A stretch of 64,000 nucleotides of DNA from an uncultured Erythrobacter sp. GTDB taxonomy: Bacteria > Pseudomonadota > Alphaproteobacteria > Sphingomonadales > Sphingomonadaceae. Below are positions 43,562 through 53,139 of this stretch, piece after piece. The notes below the pieces were generated by a model that saw only the letters and a list, made by a program, of their open reading frames with translations, was not told the DNA's origin and made no database searches. The number at the start of each line of letters is the position of its first letter. Position 1 is the stretch's first letter. Location of the stretch: the NCBI GenBank assembly GCA_947488325.1, contig CANKYZ010000005.1, forward strand, positions 151,232 to 215,231, written 5' to 3'. The translations under genes were made by a program, and so were the position numbers.

Positions 43562-44500
43562 ATGAACGATGTCTCTAATTCTACCGCAAGAATTCGTTTG
43601 GGAACGCGCAATTCTCCGCTGGCAATGGTGCAGGCAGAGGAAACCCGCGACCGTTTATGCGCGACCCATGGCTGGGCGACGAGCGAAGTTGAACTTGTGC
43701 CGGTTGTCGCGAGCGGAGACAAAGTGCTCGACCGCCCGCTGTCCGAAATTGGCGGAAAAGCGCTATGGACCAAAGAATTGGACGCGTGGCTTGCAGAAGG
43801 ATTGATCGATGCGTCGGTGCATTCTGCCAAGGATGTCGAAACCGAGCGGCCCGATATTTTCGCCTTTGCTGCGCTGCTACCGCGCGCTGACCGCCGGGAT
43901 GCTTTGGTCGGAGCGGACTCTATCGCCGCAATTCCACAGGGAGCAGTCGTGGGGACCAGTGCGCCGCGCCGCGCCGCGCAGCTGCTGAATTTGCGACCCG
44001 ATTGCACAGTTGTGACATTTCGCGGCAATGTCGCAACGCGGCTTGGAAAACTGAAAGCGAGGGAAGCGGATGTGACATTCCTTGCTGCTGCTGGTCTGGA
44101 GCGATTAGGACAGTCAGCCGTGGGCGCACCGCTCCATTCGGCGGACTGGATACCGGCGGCTGGGCAGGGCGTGATTGTGCTCGAATGCAGGGCCGATGAT
44201 GCGGATACGGCTGCTATGCTTGCCGCCCTTGATCACGAACCGACCCGCATAGAATTGGAGGCCGAGCGCGCCTTGCTCTCGAAACTGGGCGGGACGTGCC
44301 ATTCGCCCGTGGCCGTATTATGCGAGCCTGATGGTGACGCCCTGACCATGTGCGCGGCCTTGTTCAGCCCGGATGGAGCAGAGCGTATCGAAGGCGAGGC
44401 GCGCTTTGCAGCTGGCGACCACGCGCCGGTCTTGGCGCTAGCCGCTGATCTGCTTGAACGGGCTACGCCGGGAATTGCGCCGCATTTTGGCGGGGGATGA
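43562..44500 (+). CDS. hemC: Hydroxymethylbilane synthase (porphobilinogen deaminase)
   Basis: A 312-residue enzyme that joins four porphobilinogens into hydroxymethylbilane. RIRLGTRNSPLAMVQAE is the N-terminal signature. Catalytic-Asp region SVHSAKDVETERPD, arginine-rich RADRRDALV and VGTSAPRRAAQLL, and the dipyrromethane-cofactor cysteine in KLGGTCHSPVAV are all present. The start ATG 43562 directly precedes the conserved N-terminus. It is followed by hemD after 4 bp. Confidence 0.96.
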   Translation: MNDVSNSTARIRLGTRNSPLAMVQAEETRDRLCATHGWATSEVELVPVVASGDKVLDRPLSEIGGKALWTKELDAWLAEGLIDASVHSAKDVETERPDIFAFAALLPRADRRDALVGADSIAAIPQGAVVGTSAPRRAAQLLNLRPDCTVVTFRGNVATRLGKLKAREADVTFLAAAGLERLGQSAVGAPLHSADWIPAAGQGVIVLECRADDADTAAMLAALDHEPTRIELEAERALLSKLGGTCHSPVAVLCEPDGDALTMCAALFSPDGAERIEGEARFAAGDHAPVLALAADLLERATPGIAPHFGGG

Positions 44501-44504
44501 TTCT

Positions 44505-45191
44505 ATGATGGGATATGTCCTAGTTGTTCGTCCAGAGCCGGGCCTTTCCGCAACCGTCGCAGCAGCCAATGCGATGGGCCTCAATGCAATTGGTTATCCA
44601 TTGTCCGAAATTTGCGCTCTTGGCTGGGAATGCCCTGATCCGGTCACCATCGATGCACTGTTGATCGGCAGTGCCAATGCAATCCGGCATGGCGGTGCAG
44701 CGCTAAACCGCTTCAAGGACAAGCCTGTCTATGCTGTTGGCGAAACAACCGCCGAAATTGCACTCGCAGCTGGATTTGCCGATGTTGTGAACGGCACGGG
44801 CGGCCTGCAATCTGTGCTCGACGCAATTCCTGCGCAGGCTACACCCTTGCGGCTGCTTCGCATTGCCGGGGCGGACCATGTTTCGCTCATTCAGCCGGAA
44901 AATGTCACCATTCAAACGGCAATTGCATATGAAAGTGCTTGCCTTGAACTCCCGGAACCATTGCGCCCCTTGCAGGATTTTGGCTTAACCGTGATGCTCC
45001 ATTCGGCTGCTGCGGCGCAGCAATTTGCGCGCGAAAGCAGTCGTTTGGCGCTGGATCGCAGCCGAATTGCGCTCGCCGTGATCGGCCCACGCGTCGCGGA
45101 TGCCGCTGGAGAAGGGTGGCGCGCTATCCACGTTTCCCCTCAGCCCAGTGATCGTGCGATGTTGGAAATGGCCCGAGACGTGTGCATATAG
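44505..45191 (+). CDS. hemD: Uroporphyrinogen-III synthase
   Basis: A 228-residue HemD-fold protein that cyclises hydroxymethylbilane with ring-D inversion. Sequence conservation in this family is low; identification rests on the N-terminus YVLVVRPEPGLSATVAAANA, IDALLIGSANAIRHGG, KPVYAVGETTAEIALAAGF, and the C-terminal IALAVIGPRVADAAGEGW, plus the position directly after hemC. ATG 44505 or ATG 44508 can serve as start. Confidence 0.9.
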   Translation: MMGYVLVVRPEPGLSATVAAANAMGLNAIGYPLSEICALGWECPDPVTIDALLIGSANAIRHGGAALNRFKDKPVYAVGETTAEIALAAGFADVVNGTGGLQSVLDAIPAQATPLRLLRIAGADHVSLIQPENVTIQTAIAYESACLELPEPLRPLQDFGLTVMLHSAAAAQQFARESSRLALDRSRIALAVIGPRVADAAGEGWRAIHVSPQPSDRAMLEMARDVCI

Positions 45192-45267
45192 AGGCAAATC
45201 AACTCCGCATGACGCTCATAAGACCAAGGGCGTTCAGTTATAGCGGGTCGCAACATACGGATATTCG

Positions 45268-46212
45268 ATGGAATCGAAATATGGCAGCCGCAAAAAGCCC
45301 ACCTCAATGAGGGGCTTCATGCTTGCTGCGCTTGCTTCATTTCTGATTGGCGGAGCGCTGGTTGGATATGTGGTGTATTACAATCTTAGCCCGGATGACA
45401 CGGAGACGGTGACAGCAGCGGAAACTCCGCCTGCGCTGCCTGATGCGCCTGTGATCGAAGGGGATGCCGCCGAAACACCTGGCGCGCAGGTTACAACTTC
45501 GCCCAGTCCACTAGCCGATGTCGTTGCCGCGCTTGAAGGCGAAGACGCCGAAGTCGCCGCAGAAGCGGTGAACCGCGTTGTCGATCAGCAAGGCGGTATT
45601 GATCAACGACTGGCCGCAGCGGAACAGCGTCTCGCTCGGCTTGACCTGCAAGCGCAGGCGGCTGCGGGTAATGCGGCGCGGGCAGAAGGCCTGCTGATCG
45701 CATTTGCGACACGGCGCGCGGTCGAACGCGGGGCAGAGCTTGGCTATCTGGCCGACCAACTACGCCTGCGTTTCAGTGACCAATGGCCCAATGCTGTGAG
45801 CACAATCATCAATTTCGCGCGTGATCCGATTCGGATCGACAACCTCACAGCACGCCTCGATGGGCTTGGCCCAGAATTGGTGCAGACCAATGAGGGGATG
45901 AGCTGGGCCCGAGTTCAGCGCGAGCTTGGCGAATTGTTCGTCGTTCGCCGTGAAAGCACGCCTTCACCGCAGCCAGAGCGGCGTTTGGAACGGGCGCGGA
46001 TTGCATTGGGGCAGGGGCGCTATCAAAACGCGATTGATGAGATCAAAGGTATGCCCGGCGCGGATCAGGCCGCCAGCTGGATCGCCGATGCAGAGCGTTA
46101 CCGCGATGCGATGGAAGCATTGGAAGTTATCGAAACCGCTGCTGTGCTTGATCAGAGCGGGCTGCGTGACGGTGTCGGCAATGTCGTGCGCCAACCCAGC
46201 CCAATCGAATAA
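45268..46212 (+). CDS. Mitofilin/Mic60-like inner-membrane protein
   Basis: A 314-residue protein with a short basic N-terminus, one membrane helix (about 17-38, FMLAALASFLIGGALVGYVV), a Pro/Ala/Glu-rich linker, a predicted coiled-coil stretch (about 90-150, GGIDQRLAAAEQRLARLDLQ) and a helical C-terminal region resembling the mitofilin signature (FVVRRESTPSPQPERRLERA, then ALGQGRYQNAID). Alphaproteobacterial Mic60 homologues, which shape intracytoplasmic membranes, are encoded next to heme genes, as here behind hemC-hemD. The sequence is short for Mic60 (often 350-450), so the identity is likely but not certain. Confidence 0.75.
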   Translation: MESKYGSRKKPTSMRGFMLAALASFLIGGALVGYVVYYNLSPDDTETVTAAETPPALPDAPVIEGDAAETPGAQVTTSPSPLADVVAALEGEDAEVAAEAVNRVVDQQGGIDQRLAAAEQRLARLDLQAQAAAGNAARAEGLLIAFATRRAVERGAELGYLADQLRLRFSDQWPNAVSTIINFARDPIRIDNLTARLDGLGPELVQTNEGMSWARVQRELGELFVVRRESTPSPQPERRLERARIALGQGRYQNAIDEIKGMPGADQAASWIADAERYRDAMEALEVIETAAVLDQSGLRDGVGNVVRQPSPIE

Positions 46213-46213
46213 T

Positions 46214-47443
46214 TCAGGCTTTCAAAAGTTCTGGTAGATTGCCGGAAACACCGCGTGCTTCGTCCATAAAGAACGATTTGAGCATGGGCGTGCTTTGCAC
46301 CGCGGTCATGCCGAGGCGGCGCACCGCCGATGCAGTTTTGCCCGGAACGCCGAATATCCGTGTCAGCCCATCGGTCGCCAATGCCACCATGAAACTGTCG
46401 AGCCCGCGCCAGTTTTCATAACGTTTGAGTAATTGGTGGTCGCCCGGATCAAGCCCAATGCGCGCACCATCCGTAATCACCTCAACCAATGCCGCTGCAT
46501 CGCGTAGACCAAGGTTCAATCCCTGTCCCGCAATCGGGTGAATTCCGTGCGCTGAATCGCCAATCAAAGCGAGCCGCTCGCCAGTGATTTTGACCGTGTG
46601 GTGGAAACCAAGCGGCCAACTGGAGCGTGCGCCCACACTGGTGACCTCGCCCAGAATATCACCCATGCGTTTCTGCAACTCGGCTAGAAATGCACGGTCG
46701 CCCAGCTTGGTTACGGCTTTCCCGTCTTCTTCTGACACTGTCCAAACCAGCGATGAACGGTGTGAGCCACTTGCATCATTATTCATTGGCAGCAAAGCAA
46801 ACGGACCAGCGGGGTAAAATATCTCCCACGCGACATTGTTGTGCGGTTTGGAATGGGTGAGGCCAGAGATGACTGCCCGGTGCTTGTAATCCCATTTCGC
46901 GATAGTGATCCCTGCCTCATCGCGTGTGGGGGAACCGCGCCCCTCCGCGCCAATCATCAAGCGACCTTTCAATATGCGCCCATCTTTCAGCACCGCCGCC
47001 ACGCCAAATTCACCGCGCTGGCGCACTGTGATTTCGGCATTGGACGCCCAATTAATGAGTGGTTCTTTCGCAGCCGCTTCGAACAGAGCGAGCCGCAGTC
47101 GGCGATTTGGGAACATCCGCCCTAACGTGCCTTCATCCGCGTCCGGCGTGAAATCGAGCCGTCCAGGGCGGTTTTGATCAGTCACGGCGATGCTGGCGAT
47201 ATCACAGGCAAATTTTTCGAGGCTGTCCGCGATGCCGATATTGGTGAACAGGTGCCAGCTGGCGGTGGAGATCGCGGTGGCGCGGTCATCAAAGCCCTCT
47301 GCGGTCAATTCCGCCGGGTCGGCGCGGTCAATCACATGGCTGGTCAAACCCTGCTTTGCAGCTGCCAAAGCCAGCGTCATGCCGACCAATCCGCCGCCCA
47401 GGATTAGGAGATCGCGGGTTTCGTTATCTGTTGGGTTGCTCAT
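46214..47443 (-). CDS. UbiH/Coq6-family FAD-dependent monooxygenase
   Basis: A 409-residue flavoprotein hydroxylase of ubiquinone synthesis type. ATG 47443 gives DLLILGGGLVGMTLALAAAK with the GxGxxG FAD motif at residues 15-21; the upstream frame extension is unlike the family. The middle DG-type motif is LMIGAEGRGSPTRDEAG, and the second FAD motif is ALIGDSAHGIHPIAGQGLNL with LGLRDAAALVEVI, the UbiH/COQ6 signature. Which ring position it hydroxylates cannot be told from sequence. It converges on the mitofilin-like gene and is divergent from the DsbD gene. Confidence 0.92.
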   Translation of the reverse strand: MSNPTDNETRDLLILGGGLVGMTLALAAAKQGLTSHVIDRADPAELTAEGFDDRATAISTASWHLFTNIGIADSLEKFACDIASIAVTDQNRPGRLDFTPDADEGTLGRMFPNRRLRLALFEAAAKEPLINWASNAEITVRQRGEFGVAAVLKDGRILKGRLMIGAEGRGSPTRDEAGITIAKWDYKHRAVISGLTHSKPHNNVAWEIFYPAGPFALLPMNNDASGSHRSSLVWTVSEEDGKAVTKLGDRAFLAELQKRMGDILGEVTSVGARSSWPLGFHHTVKITGERLALIGDSAHGIHPIAGQGLNLGLRDAAALVEVITDGARIGLDPGDHQLLKRYENWRGLDSFMVALATDGLTRIFGVPGKTASAVRRLGMTAVQSTPMLKSFFMDEARGVSGNLPELLKA

Positions 47444-47537
47444 ACGATCTTTCGTAATCCAAAACTTGGGTCTTTGCGAAATCTGATTTGTCGCGCTAGG
47501 CACGAGCCTTACGCCCGCCAACAGATAAGAGGCAAGA

Positions 47538-49604
47538 TTGTTCGCTGCATCTCGCATTGCACCTAACGCGTGGCTGCGCGTCCTGTTTTCTGCACTTGCC
47601 GCGCTATTGCTTGCCAGTGCAGCGGCCGCACAGGATCGAGAGGCGCGTTTTGGCGATGACAATATCGCGGTTCAGCTGTTCGCCGATGGGATGCCGCGGG
47701 CAGGTGAGGAATGGATGCTGGCGCTGCGATTTACGCCCAGCGCGCCGGAGTGGCATGGATATTGGTCAAACCCCGGCGATGCAGGACTGGGTATGGCGGT
47801 TGATCTGGATCTGCCAGAAGGTTGGGTTGCGGGTGATCCGCTATATCCGGTGCCCAAAACGCTGCTGATCTCTGGATTGATGAACCACATTTACGAAGGG
47901 CAGTATGCCGTTCTGATACCGATAAATGTACCTAAAGATGCCATGATTGACGGCATACCGAATGTGCCGGGATTTATCGATTACCTCGCCTGTACCGATC
48001 AGATTTGCGTGCCGCAAGATGCGATGTTGTTTGCGGGGCAGGGCGGCGATTTTGCCCGATGGCGGGCCGAAATTGCGCCGATGCTCGACGCGGCCAGCCA
48101 GTTCGAGCTGAGCGGCGGAAACCTGCGCCTATTAATCCCAATACCCGAAGCGGTCGAACTGCCCGATCCACATATCTTCATCGCAAACACGCAGCTGGTC
48201 AATTACACGGCTGTACAGACATTTCGCCGTGAGGGCGATGCGCTGATCGTCGATATTCCGCTGCATGAATATCGATCAGACGATCCAAACGCGGTCGGCG
48301 GATTACTTTCCTTTGGCGAAAATGCAGGGGTCGAATTCCGCGCGGTTCCGGGAGACGTGCCAACCGGCGGGTCGATGATCGCTGGTCCGATTGGCGCGGA
48401 GACCCCGCCGCTCTGGACCTTAATCCTTGGTGCGCTTGTAGGCGGCCTAATCCTTAACATTATGCCCTGCGTCTTCCCGATCTTGAGCCTTAAAGCGATG
48501 GCATTGGTTCGCGCAAGCGGTAGTGAGGCTGAGGCGAGGACCGAAGGCATCTCCTATACCGCTGGCGTTGTGCTGGCTTGTGCTGGTTTAGGCGCGCTGA
48601 TGCTGGCTTTGCGTGCGGCGGGCGAACAGGTCGGCTGGGCGTTCCAATTGCAGAGCCCCAGTGTGGTTGTGGTTCTGATGGTGCTGGCCGTAATCATCAC
48701 CGCAAATTTTGCTGGTGTGTTTGAACTGCCGAGCATCAATACGGGAACTGGCGCGAGGAAAGGCGCAGGGGGAGCCTTCGCCACCGGATTGCTCGCGGCC
48801 TTTGCCGCAACGCCGTGCACTGGGCCATTTATGGCCGCCGCGTTGGGAGCCGCATTGCTGCTGCCCACGCCGCTGGCGCTGTTACTGTTTGCAATGCTGG
48901 GGCTGGGGCTGGCGCTGCCGTTCCTGCTGATTGGCTTTGTCCCGGCTGTGCGGCGGATGCTGCCTAAGCCTGGCGCTTGGATGGAGACTTTCCGCCGGAT
49001 TATGGCAATCCCAATGGGGCTTACCGCGTTGGCGTTGATCTGGTTGATCGTACAGCTGGGCGGTCGCGGATTTGGACTGTTTGCGCTGGCGGTGGTGTTT
49101 GGGATTGTGCTGGCGCTGGGCGTGGTTGGCCGGTTGCAACGGGCTGGCAAAATGGCGTGGCCGGCATTCGGCTTGATCGCAGCGCCGTTCCTGATCTTTG
49201 GCGCATTTGCATTGCCATCCAGTTATGAATCCGGCGGCGAAGGGCGAGGTGAAAGCCTGTTGGCACCACAAGAATTTTCGCGTGAGGTGCTGGCACAGGC
49301 GCGCGGCACTGGTCAGCCAGTCTTTATCTGGTTCACCGCCGATTGGTGCGTCACCTGCAAAGTCAATGAAAGCGTCGCAATCGAGCGAGAGGCCACCGCT
49401 CAGGCGTTCGAAGAGGCTGGCGTGATTGCCATGGTAGGCGATTGGACAGTGCGCGATGAAGAAATCACCGGCTTCCTGACCGAACAGGGCGTGGCCGGGG
49501 TGCCACTTTATCTGTGGTATGAACCGGGTGCAGAGGCGGAGAAATTGCCGCAAGTTCTGACGGCCGACATGTTGACAGAGCGGGCCTTACGGGACCGGCG
49601 TTAG
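47538..49604 (+). CDS. DsbD/ScsB-type thiol:disulfide reductase
   Basis: A 688-residue inner-membrane electron shuttle. The start is TTG 47538 with GAGG upstream. A signal peptide ends at AAAAQD. The N-terminal periplasmic domain (about 25-265) has a Cys pair in DYLACTDQICVPQD. The CcdA-like membrane domain (about 290-560, eight helices) has its redox cysteines in MPCVFPILSLK and ATPCTGPFM. The C-terminal thioredoxin domain has W603-C604-V-T-C607. The N-terminal domain is of the ScsB/DUF type rather than the classical DsbD alpha domain. It passes cytoplasmic thioredoxin electrons to periplasmic disulfides. It ends by overlapping a convergent lipoprotein gene by 18 bp. Confidence 0.9.
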   Translation: MFAASRIAPNAWLRVLFSALAALLLASAAAAQDREARFGDDNIAVQLFADGMPRAGEEWMLALRFTPSAPEWHGYWSNPGDAGLGMAVDLDLPEGWVAGDPLYPVPKTLLISGLMNHIYEGQYAVLIPINVPKDAMIDGIPNVPGFIDYLACTDQICVPQDAMLFAGQGGDFARWRAEIAPMLDAASQFELSGGNLRLLIPIPEAVELPDPHIFIANTQLVNYTAVQTFRREGDALIVDIPLHEYRSDDPNAVGGLLSFGENAGVEFRAVPGDVPTGGSMIAGPIGAETPPLWTLILGALVGGLILNIMPCVFPILSLKAMALVRASGSEAEARTEGISYTAGVVLACAGLGALMLALRAAGEQVGWAFQLQSPSVVVVLMVLAVIITANFAGVFELPSINTGTGARKGAGGAFATGLLAAFAATPCTGPFMAAALGAALLLPTPLALLLFAMLGLGLALPFLLIGFVPAVRRMLPKPGAWMETFRRIMAIPMGLTALALIWLIVQLGGRGFGLFALAVVFGIVLALGVVGRLQRAGKMAWPAFGLIAAPFLIFGAFALPSSYESGGEGRGESLLAPQEFSREVLAQARGTGQPVFIWFTADWCVTCKVNESVAIEREATAQAFEEAGVIAMVGDWTVRDEEITGFLTEQGVAGVPLYLWYEPGAEAEKLPQVLTADMLTERALRDRR

Positions 49605-50162
49605 CTCGGTTTCAGGCACTAAAAATCTACCGCCGGTTCTGCACGCTTCGATCAAGAGACCCGGTAACGGACTTGGGTTGAGCGTCACCATGCCAGCACC
49701 GGGCACCGTCGCGGTCAGTTGACGCGGTCCGGCCAATGATTCCCAGAGAATGTCTGCAGCCACTTCCTCACCTTGCCAGACCACTTGGCCGTTCACTTCG
49801 CGCGCGTCGACTTCCATCCGTCCGATATGCCCGTTGCCGACCATCGCCAGCAGTGCCCCTGCATTTTCGTCCGCTGGGCTCAGCCGAGTGATTTGAAGAG
49901 CCGCAAGCTCGCCTTGGCCCGCCATGCACTCCAATGCGAGCAATGCAGGGTCGCCGGGAATGCCGTAAATGATCCGACCTTCGCTTGTGGGGCTCGCTGC
50001 CCAAATGGCCCCTTCGGTATCCGGCGAAGGAAGTGGATCAGAAGCAAAGGTCGGAGCAGTCTGCGGCATGTCACGCGACAGATCCGCATCGGTGGGCGGC
50101 GGTTTGCAGGCGGCCACAGCGCAAGTCAGCAGGATCGGCGTGAGTGCAGGTGTAAACTTCAC
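49587..50162 (-). CDS. Lipoprotein of unknown function, coupled to uvrB
   Basis: About 191 residues. GTG 50162 overlaps the uvrB stop (GTGA); an ATG at 50177 is the alternative. A lipoprotein signal (LTCAVAAC, lipidated Cys19) is followed by a Pro/Asp-rich linker and a beta-rich domain ([45 protein letters not shown] ending). I do not recognise the family. Translational coupling behind uvrB is probably positional rather than functional. Confidence 0.7.
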   Translation of the reverse strand: MKFTPALTPILLTCAVAACKPPPTDADLSRDMPQTAPTFASDPLPSPDTEGAIWAASPTSEGRIIYGIPGDPALLALECMAGQGELAALQITRLSPADENAGALLAMVGNGHIGRMEVDAREVNGQVVWQGEEVAADILWESLAGPRQLTATVPGAGMVTLNPSPLPGLLIEACRTGGRFLVPETELTPVP

Positions 50163-52348
50163 GACTTCCCGCCCCATTTGCGCTGGGTTTTCCCATATTT
50201 TGTCTTCCGCGTACCCGGTCTGCCTGCGTCTGATCGACCCACTTTGGGCGCTTTCTTGTCGGTGTCTGGAAGGCCCAGTTCGTCATTTTCGAGCCGTCGG
50301 ATTTCGTCGCGCAACCGGCCAGCCTCTTCGAATTCCAGATCAGCGGCGGCATGGCGCATCCGTTTTTCTAGGTCTTCGATATAGGCGCGCAGATTGTGCC
50401 CGACGAGATTGTTGACCTCATCATCAATATCGACCGTTACGCTATCTTGCGAAGCGGAGTGGGCGACGATATCGGCGATATCACGCTTGATTGTGGTCGG
50501 CGTGATGCCGTGTTCTACATTATAGGCCCGCTGTTTTTCGCGGCGGCGGTCGGTTTCTGCCATCGCGCGTTCCATGCTGCCGGTGATCCGATCTGCATAA
50601 AGGATAACCTTGCCATCAACATTGCGCGCGGCGCGGCCAATCGTCTGCACAAGCGAGGTTTCGGAGCGCAGAAAACCTTCTTTGTCGGCATCCAGAATAC
50701 AGACCAACCCGCATTCCGGAATGTCGAGCCCTTCGCGCAGCAGGTTGATCCCGACCAGCACATCATAGACGCCCATCCGCAAATCACGGATCAACTCAAT
50801 CCGCTCCAGCGTTTCAACGTCGGAGTGCATATATCGCACCCGCGTTCCGGCCTCATGCATGAATTCCGTGAGGTCTTCGGCCATGCGTTTGGTAAGCGTC
50901 GTGACGAGCGTGCGGTAACCCTTTGCCGCCGTTTTTTTGCATTCTTCAATGCAGTCCTGAACCTGATCTTCCACCGGACGGATTTCGACTGGCGGATCTA
51001 TCAGGCCGGTGGGGCGGATGACTTGTTCGGCAAAGACGCCGCCCGTCTGCTCCATTTCCCAATTGCCGGGCGTCGCGCTGACCGCAAAGGTTTGGGGTCG
51101 CATTGCATCCCATTCGTTAAAACGAAGGGGGCGGTTGTCGATACAGGATGGCAGGCGAAATCCGTGTTCGGCCAGCGTGATTTTGCGGCGGTGATCGCCT
51201 TTTGACATGGCCCCGATTTGCGGCACGGTCTGGTGGCTTTCATCAACAAAGAGCAGTGCGTTTTCGGGCAGATACTCAAACAGAGTGGGTGGCGGTTCCC
51301 CCGGAAGACGTCCGGTGAGGAAGCGTGAGTAATTCTCAATTCCCGCGCAGCTGCCAGTCGCAGCGATCATCTCCAGGTCGAAATGGGTGCGCTGTTCCAA
51401 CCGCTGATGCTCAAGCAATTTGCCTTCCGCCTCAAGCTCTTTGAGCCGTTCCCCCAATTCAAATTTGATCGCGTCGGCGGCCTGCTTCATCGTTGGGCCG
51501 GGGGTGACATAGTGCGAATTGGCATAGACCCGCACCTTTTCCAGAACTTCGCCTTTCTTGCCGGTCAAGGGATCGAATTCGGCAATCTCTTCGATATCGT
51601 CGCCAAAGAAACTAATGCGCCACGCCATGTCTTCATAATGGCTGGGATAGAGTTCCAGATTGTCGCCGCGCACCCGAAATGTGCCGCGCGTAAAGGCGGC
51701 ATCGTTGCGTTTGTATTGCAGGGCGACGAGTTTGCGGATCAATTCGCGCTGGTCGAAGACATCGCCGGCCTTGATATCGAAAATCATCGCCGAATAGGTT
51801 TCTACCGATCCGATGCCGTAGAGGCACGAAACCGACGCAACGATGATCACGTCATCACGTTCGAGCAATGCGCGCGTGGCCGAATGGCGCATCCGGTCGA
51901 TCGCCTCATTCACGCTCGACTCTTTCTCAATATAAGTGTCGGAGCGCGGCACATAGGCTTCAGGTTGGTAATAGTCGTAATAGCTGACGAAATACTCGAC
52001 CGCATTTTCGGGAAAGAAGCTTTTGAATTCGCCGTAAAGCTGCGCGGCGAGAATTTTGTTGGGGGCAAGGATAAGGGCGGGACGCTGCAAGGTCTCAATC
52101 ACTTTGGCCATAGTGAAAGTCTTGCCTGAGCCCGTTACACCCAGCAGGGTTTGCGTCTTTTCATTTTCGTGTACGCCCGCCACCAATTCGGCAATTGCGG
52201 TGGGCTGATCGCCAGCGGGTTCATAATCGGACACTAATTTGAACGCGCGCCCCGGCATCGATTTTTTTGGCCTTTCGGGCCGATGAGGGGTGAATTCCTC
52301 GCCCGTTTCAGGCTCATCCAGCCCACGCCTGATAATCAACTCTGCCAT
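50159..52348 (-). CDS. uvrB: Excinuclease ABC subunit UvrB
   Basis: A 729-residue DNA-damage-recognition helicase-like protein of nucleotide excision repair. Walker A GVTGSGKT is at 70-77, the beta-hairpin region is [24 protein letters not shown]-equivalent VDESHQ, later motifs [13 protein letters not shown] and QTIGRAARN, and the C-terminal UVR domain [20 protein letters not shown]. An extra 30 residues precede the conserved core, and a basic 40-residue tail follows it, which accounts for the length above the usual 670. Confidence 0.97.
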   Translation of the reverse strand: MAELIIRRGLDEPETGEEFTPHRPERPKKSMPGRAFKLVSDYEPAGDQPTAIAELVAGVHENEKTQTLLGVTGSGKTFTMAKVIETLQRPALILAPNKILAAQLYGEFKSFFPENAVEYFVSYYDYYQPEAYVPRSDTYIEKESSVNEAIDRMRHSATRALLERDDVIIVASVSCLYGIGSVETYSAMIFDIKAGDVFDQRELIRKLVALQYKRNDAAFTRGTFRVRGDNLELYPSHYEDMAWRISFFGDDIEEIAEFDPLTGKKGEVLEKVRVYANSHYVTPGPTMKQAADAIKFELGERLKELEAEGKLLEHQRLEQRTHFDLEMIAATGSCAGIENYSRFLTGRLPGEPPPTLFEYLPENALLFVDESHQTVPQIGAMSKGDHRRKITLAEHGFRLPSCIDNRPLRFNEWDAMRPQTFAVSATPGNWEMEQTGGVFAEQVIRPTGLIDPPVEIRPVEDQVQDCIEECKKTAAKGYRTLVTTLTKRMAEDLTEFMHEAGTRVRYMHSDVETLERIELIRDLRMGVYDVLVGINLLREGLDIPECGLVCILDADKEGFLRSETSLVQTIGRAARNVDGKVILYADRITGSMERAMAETDRRREKQRAYNVEHGITPTTIKRDIADIVAHSASQDSVTVDIDDEVNNLVGHNLRAYIEDLEKRMRHAAADLEFEEAGRLRDEIRRLENDELGLPDTDKKAPKVGRSDAGRPGTRKTKYGKTQRKWGGKS

Positions 52349-52456
52349 GGGAATGGATATGCGCGCGCCAGCACCGGTTGTGAAGTGCCAGACACCCGAC
52401 TAGCATCGGAAAAATTTTTGGCTCGACGATTTTTACAGGTTTCTAGGAGGAACAAT

Positions 52457-53014
52457 ATGAAGACCTATTTTCTGGCTGCGACCGCGGCATTTTCACTGAC
52501 CGCGTGCGGCGCCGGTGCGACCGATGCCGATGCAGATGGTGATGGAACGATCACTCAGGAAGAAGTCGAAGCAGCGGTTTCCGAAGTCCAGATCAATCCA
52601 GGCCAATGGGAAAACACTGTTGAATTTGTTGACATCGAATTCGACGAAGCGGCTCTGCCCGAAGAAGCACGCGGATTTATCGGCCCGGTTCTTGAATCCA
52701 TGAAGGGCCAGGTCAATACCACCCAAAGCTGTGTCACACCCGAAGAGGCTTCGCAGCCGCAAGCCAGCATGTTTTCCGGCAATCAAAACGCCAATTGCGA
52801 ATATGACAAATTCGTCTTTTCTGGCGGGAATATGGAAATGGAGATGACTTGCACTGACCCAACGTCTGGTAATGCAAATATTATCAGCACTGGCACCTAC
52901 ACAGCTGACGAATACGACATGGACATGACCATCGAAATGGAAGGTTCTGAAATGGGCGATATGAAGATTATCGCCAGCAGCAATGGCCGCCGCACAGGCG
53001 ATTGCGAAAGCTGA
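52457..53014 (+). CDS. DUF3617 lipoprotein with an N-terminal EF-hand loop
   Basis: A 185-residue exported lipoprotein. ATG 52457 is preceded by TAGGAGG. Lipobox LTAC gives lipidated Cys17. Residues 25-36 (DADGDGTITQEE) match a canonical Ca2+-binding EF-hand loop with acidic residues at positions 1, 3, 5 and 12 and Gly6/Ile8. The rest is a DUF3617 domain (NPGQWENTVEFVDIEFDE, CVTPEEASQPQ, and ending GRRTGDCES) with four cysteines after the lipidation site. The gene is divergent from uvrB. Function of DUF3617 is unknown. Confidence 0.85.
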   Translation: MKTYFLAATAAFSLTACGAGATDADADGDGTITQEEVEAAVSEVQINPGQWENTVEFVDIEFDEAALPEEARGFIGPVLESMKGQVNTTQSCVTPEEASQPQASMFSGNQNANCEYDKFVFSGGNMEMEMTCTDPTSGNANIISTGTYTADEYDMDMTIEMEGSEMGDMKIIASSNGRRTGDCES

Positions 53015-53040
53015 CGCTCTATTCGCAGTGAGTATAAGAA

Positions 53041-53078
53041 GGGGGGGGGAAAGAGCGATCTTCTCCGCCCCTTTTTGC
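53041..53078 (+). terminator. Poly-G / CCCCTTTTT candidate terminator
   Basis: AAGGGG at the start of a run of nine G (53041-53049) can pair with CCCCTTTTT near 53070-53078 across a 20 nt loop, after the DUF3617 stop. The G-run itself is an error-prone homopolymer. Confidence 0.45.
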
Positions 53079-53139
53079 GCCCTGATGGAACGGGAGCCTT
53101 CACCTAACATTCACTAGGGTGAGATATGATCTCAATATA

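Noticed and set aside
50396..51205. A 269-codon plus-strand frame
   Set aside because: It is antisense to the helicase region of uvrB.
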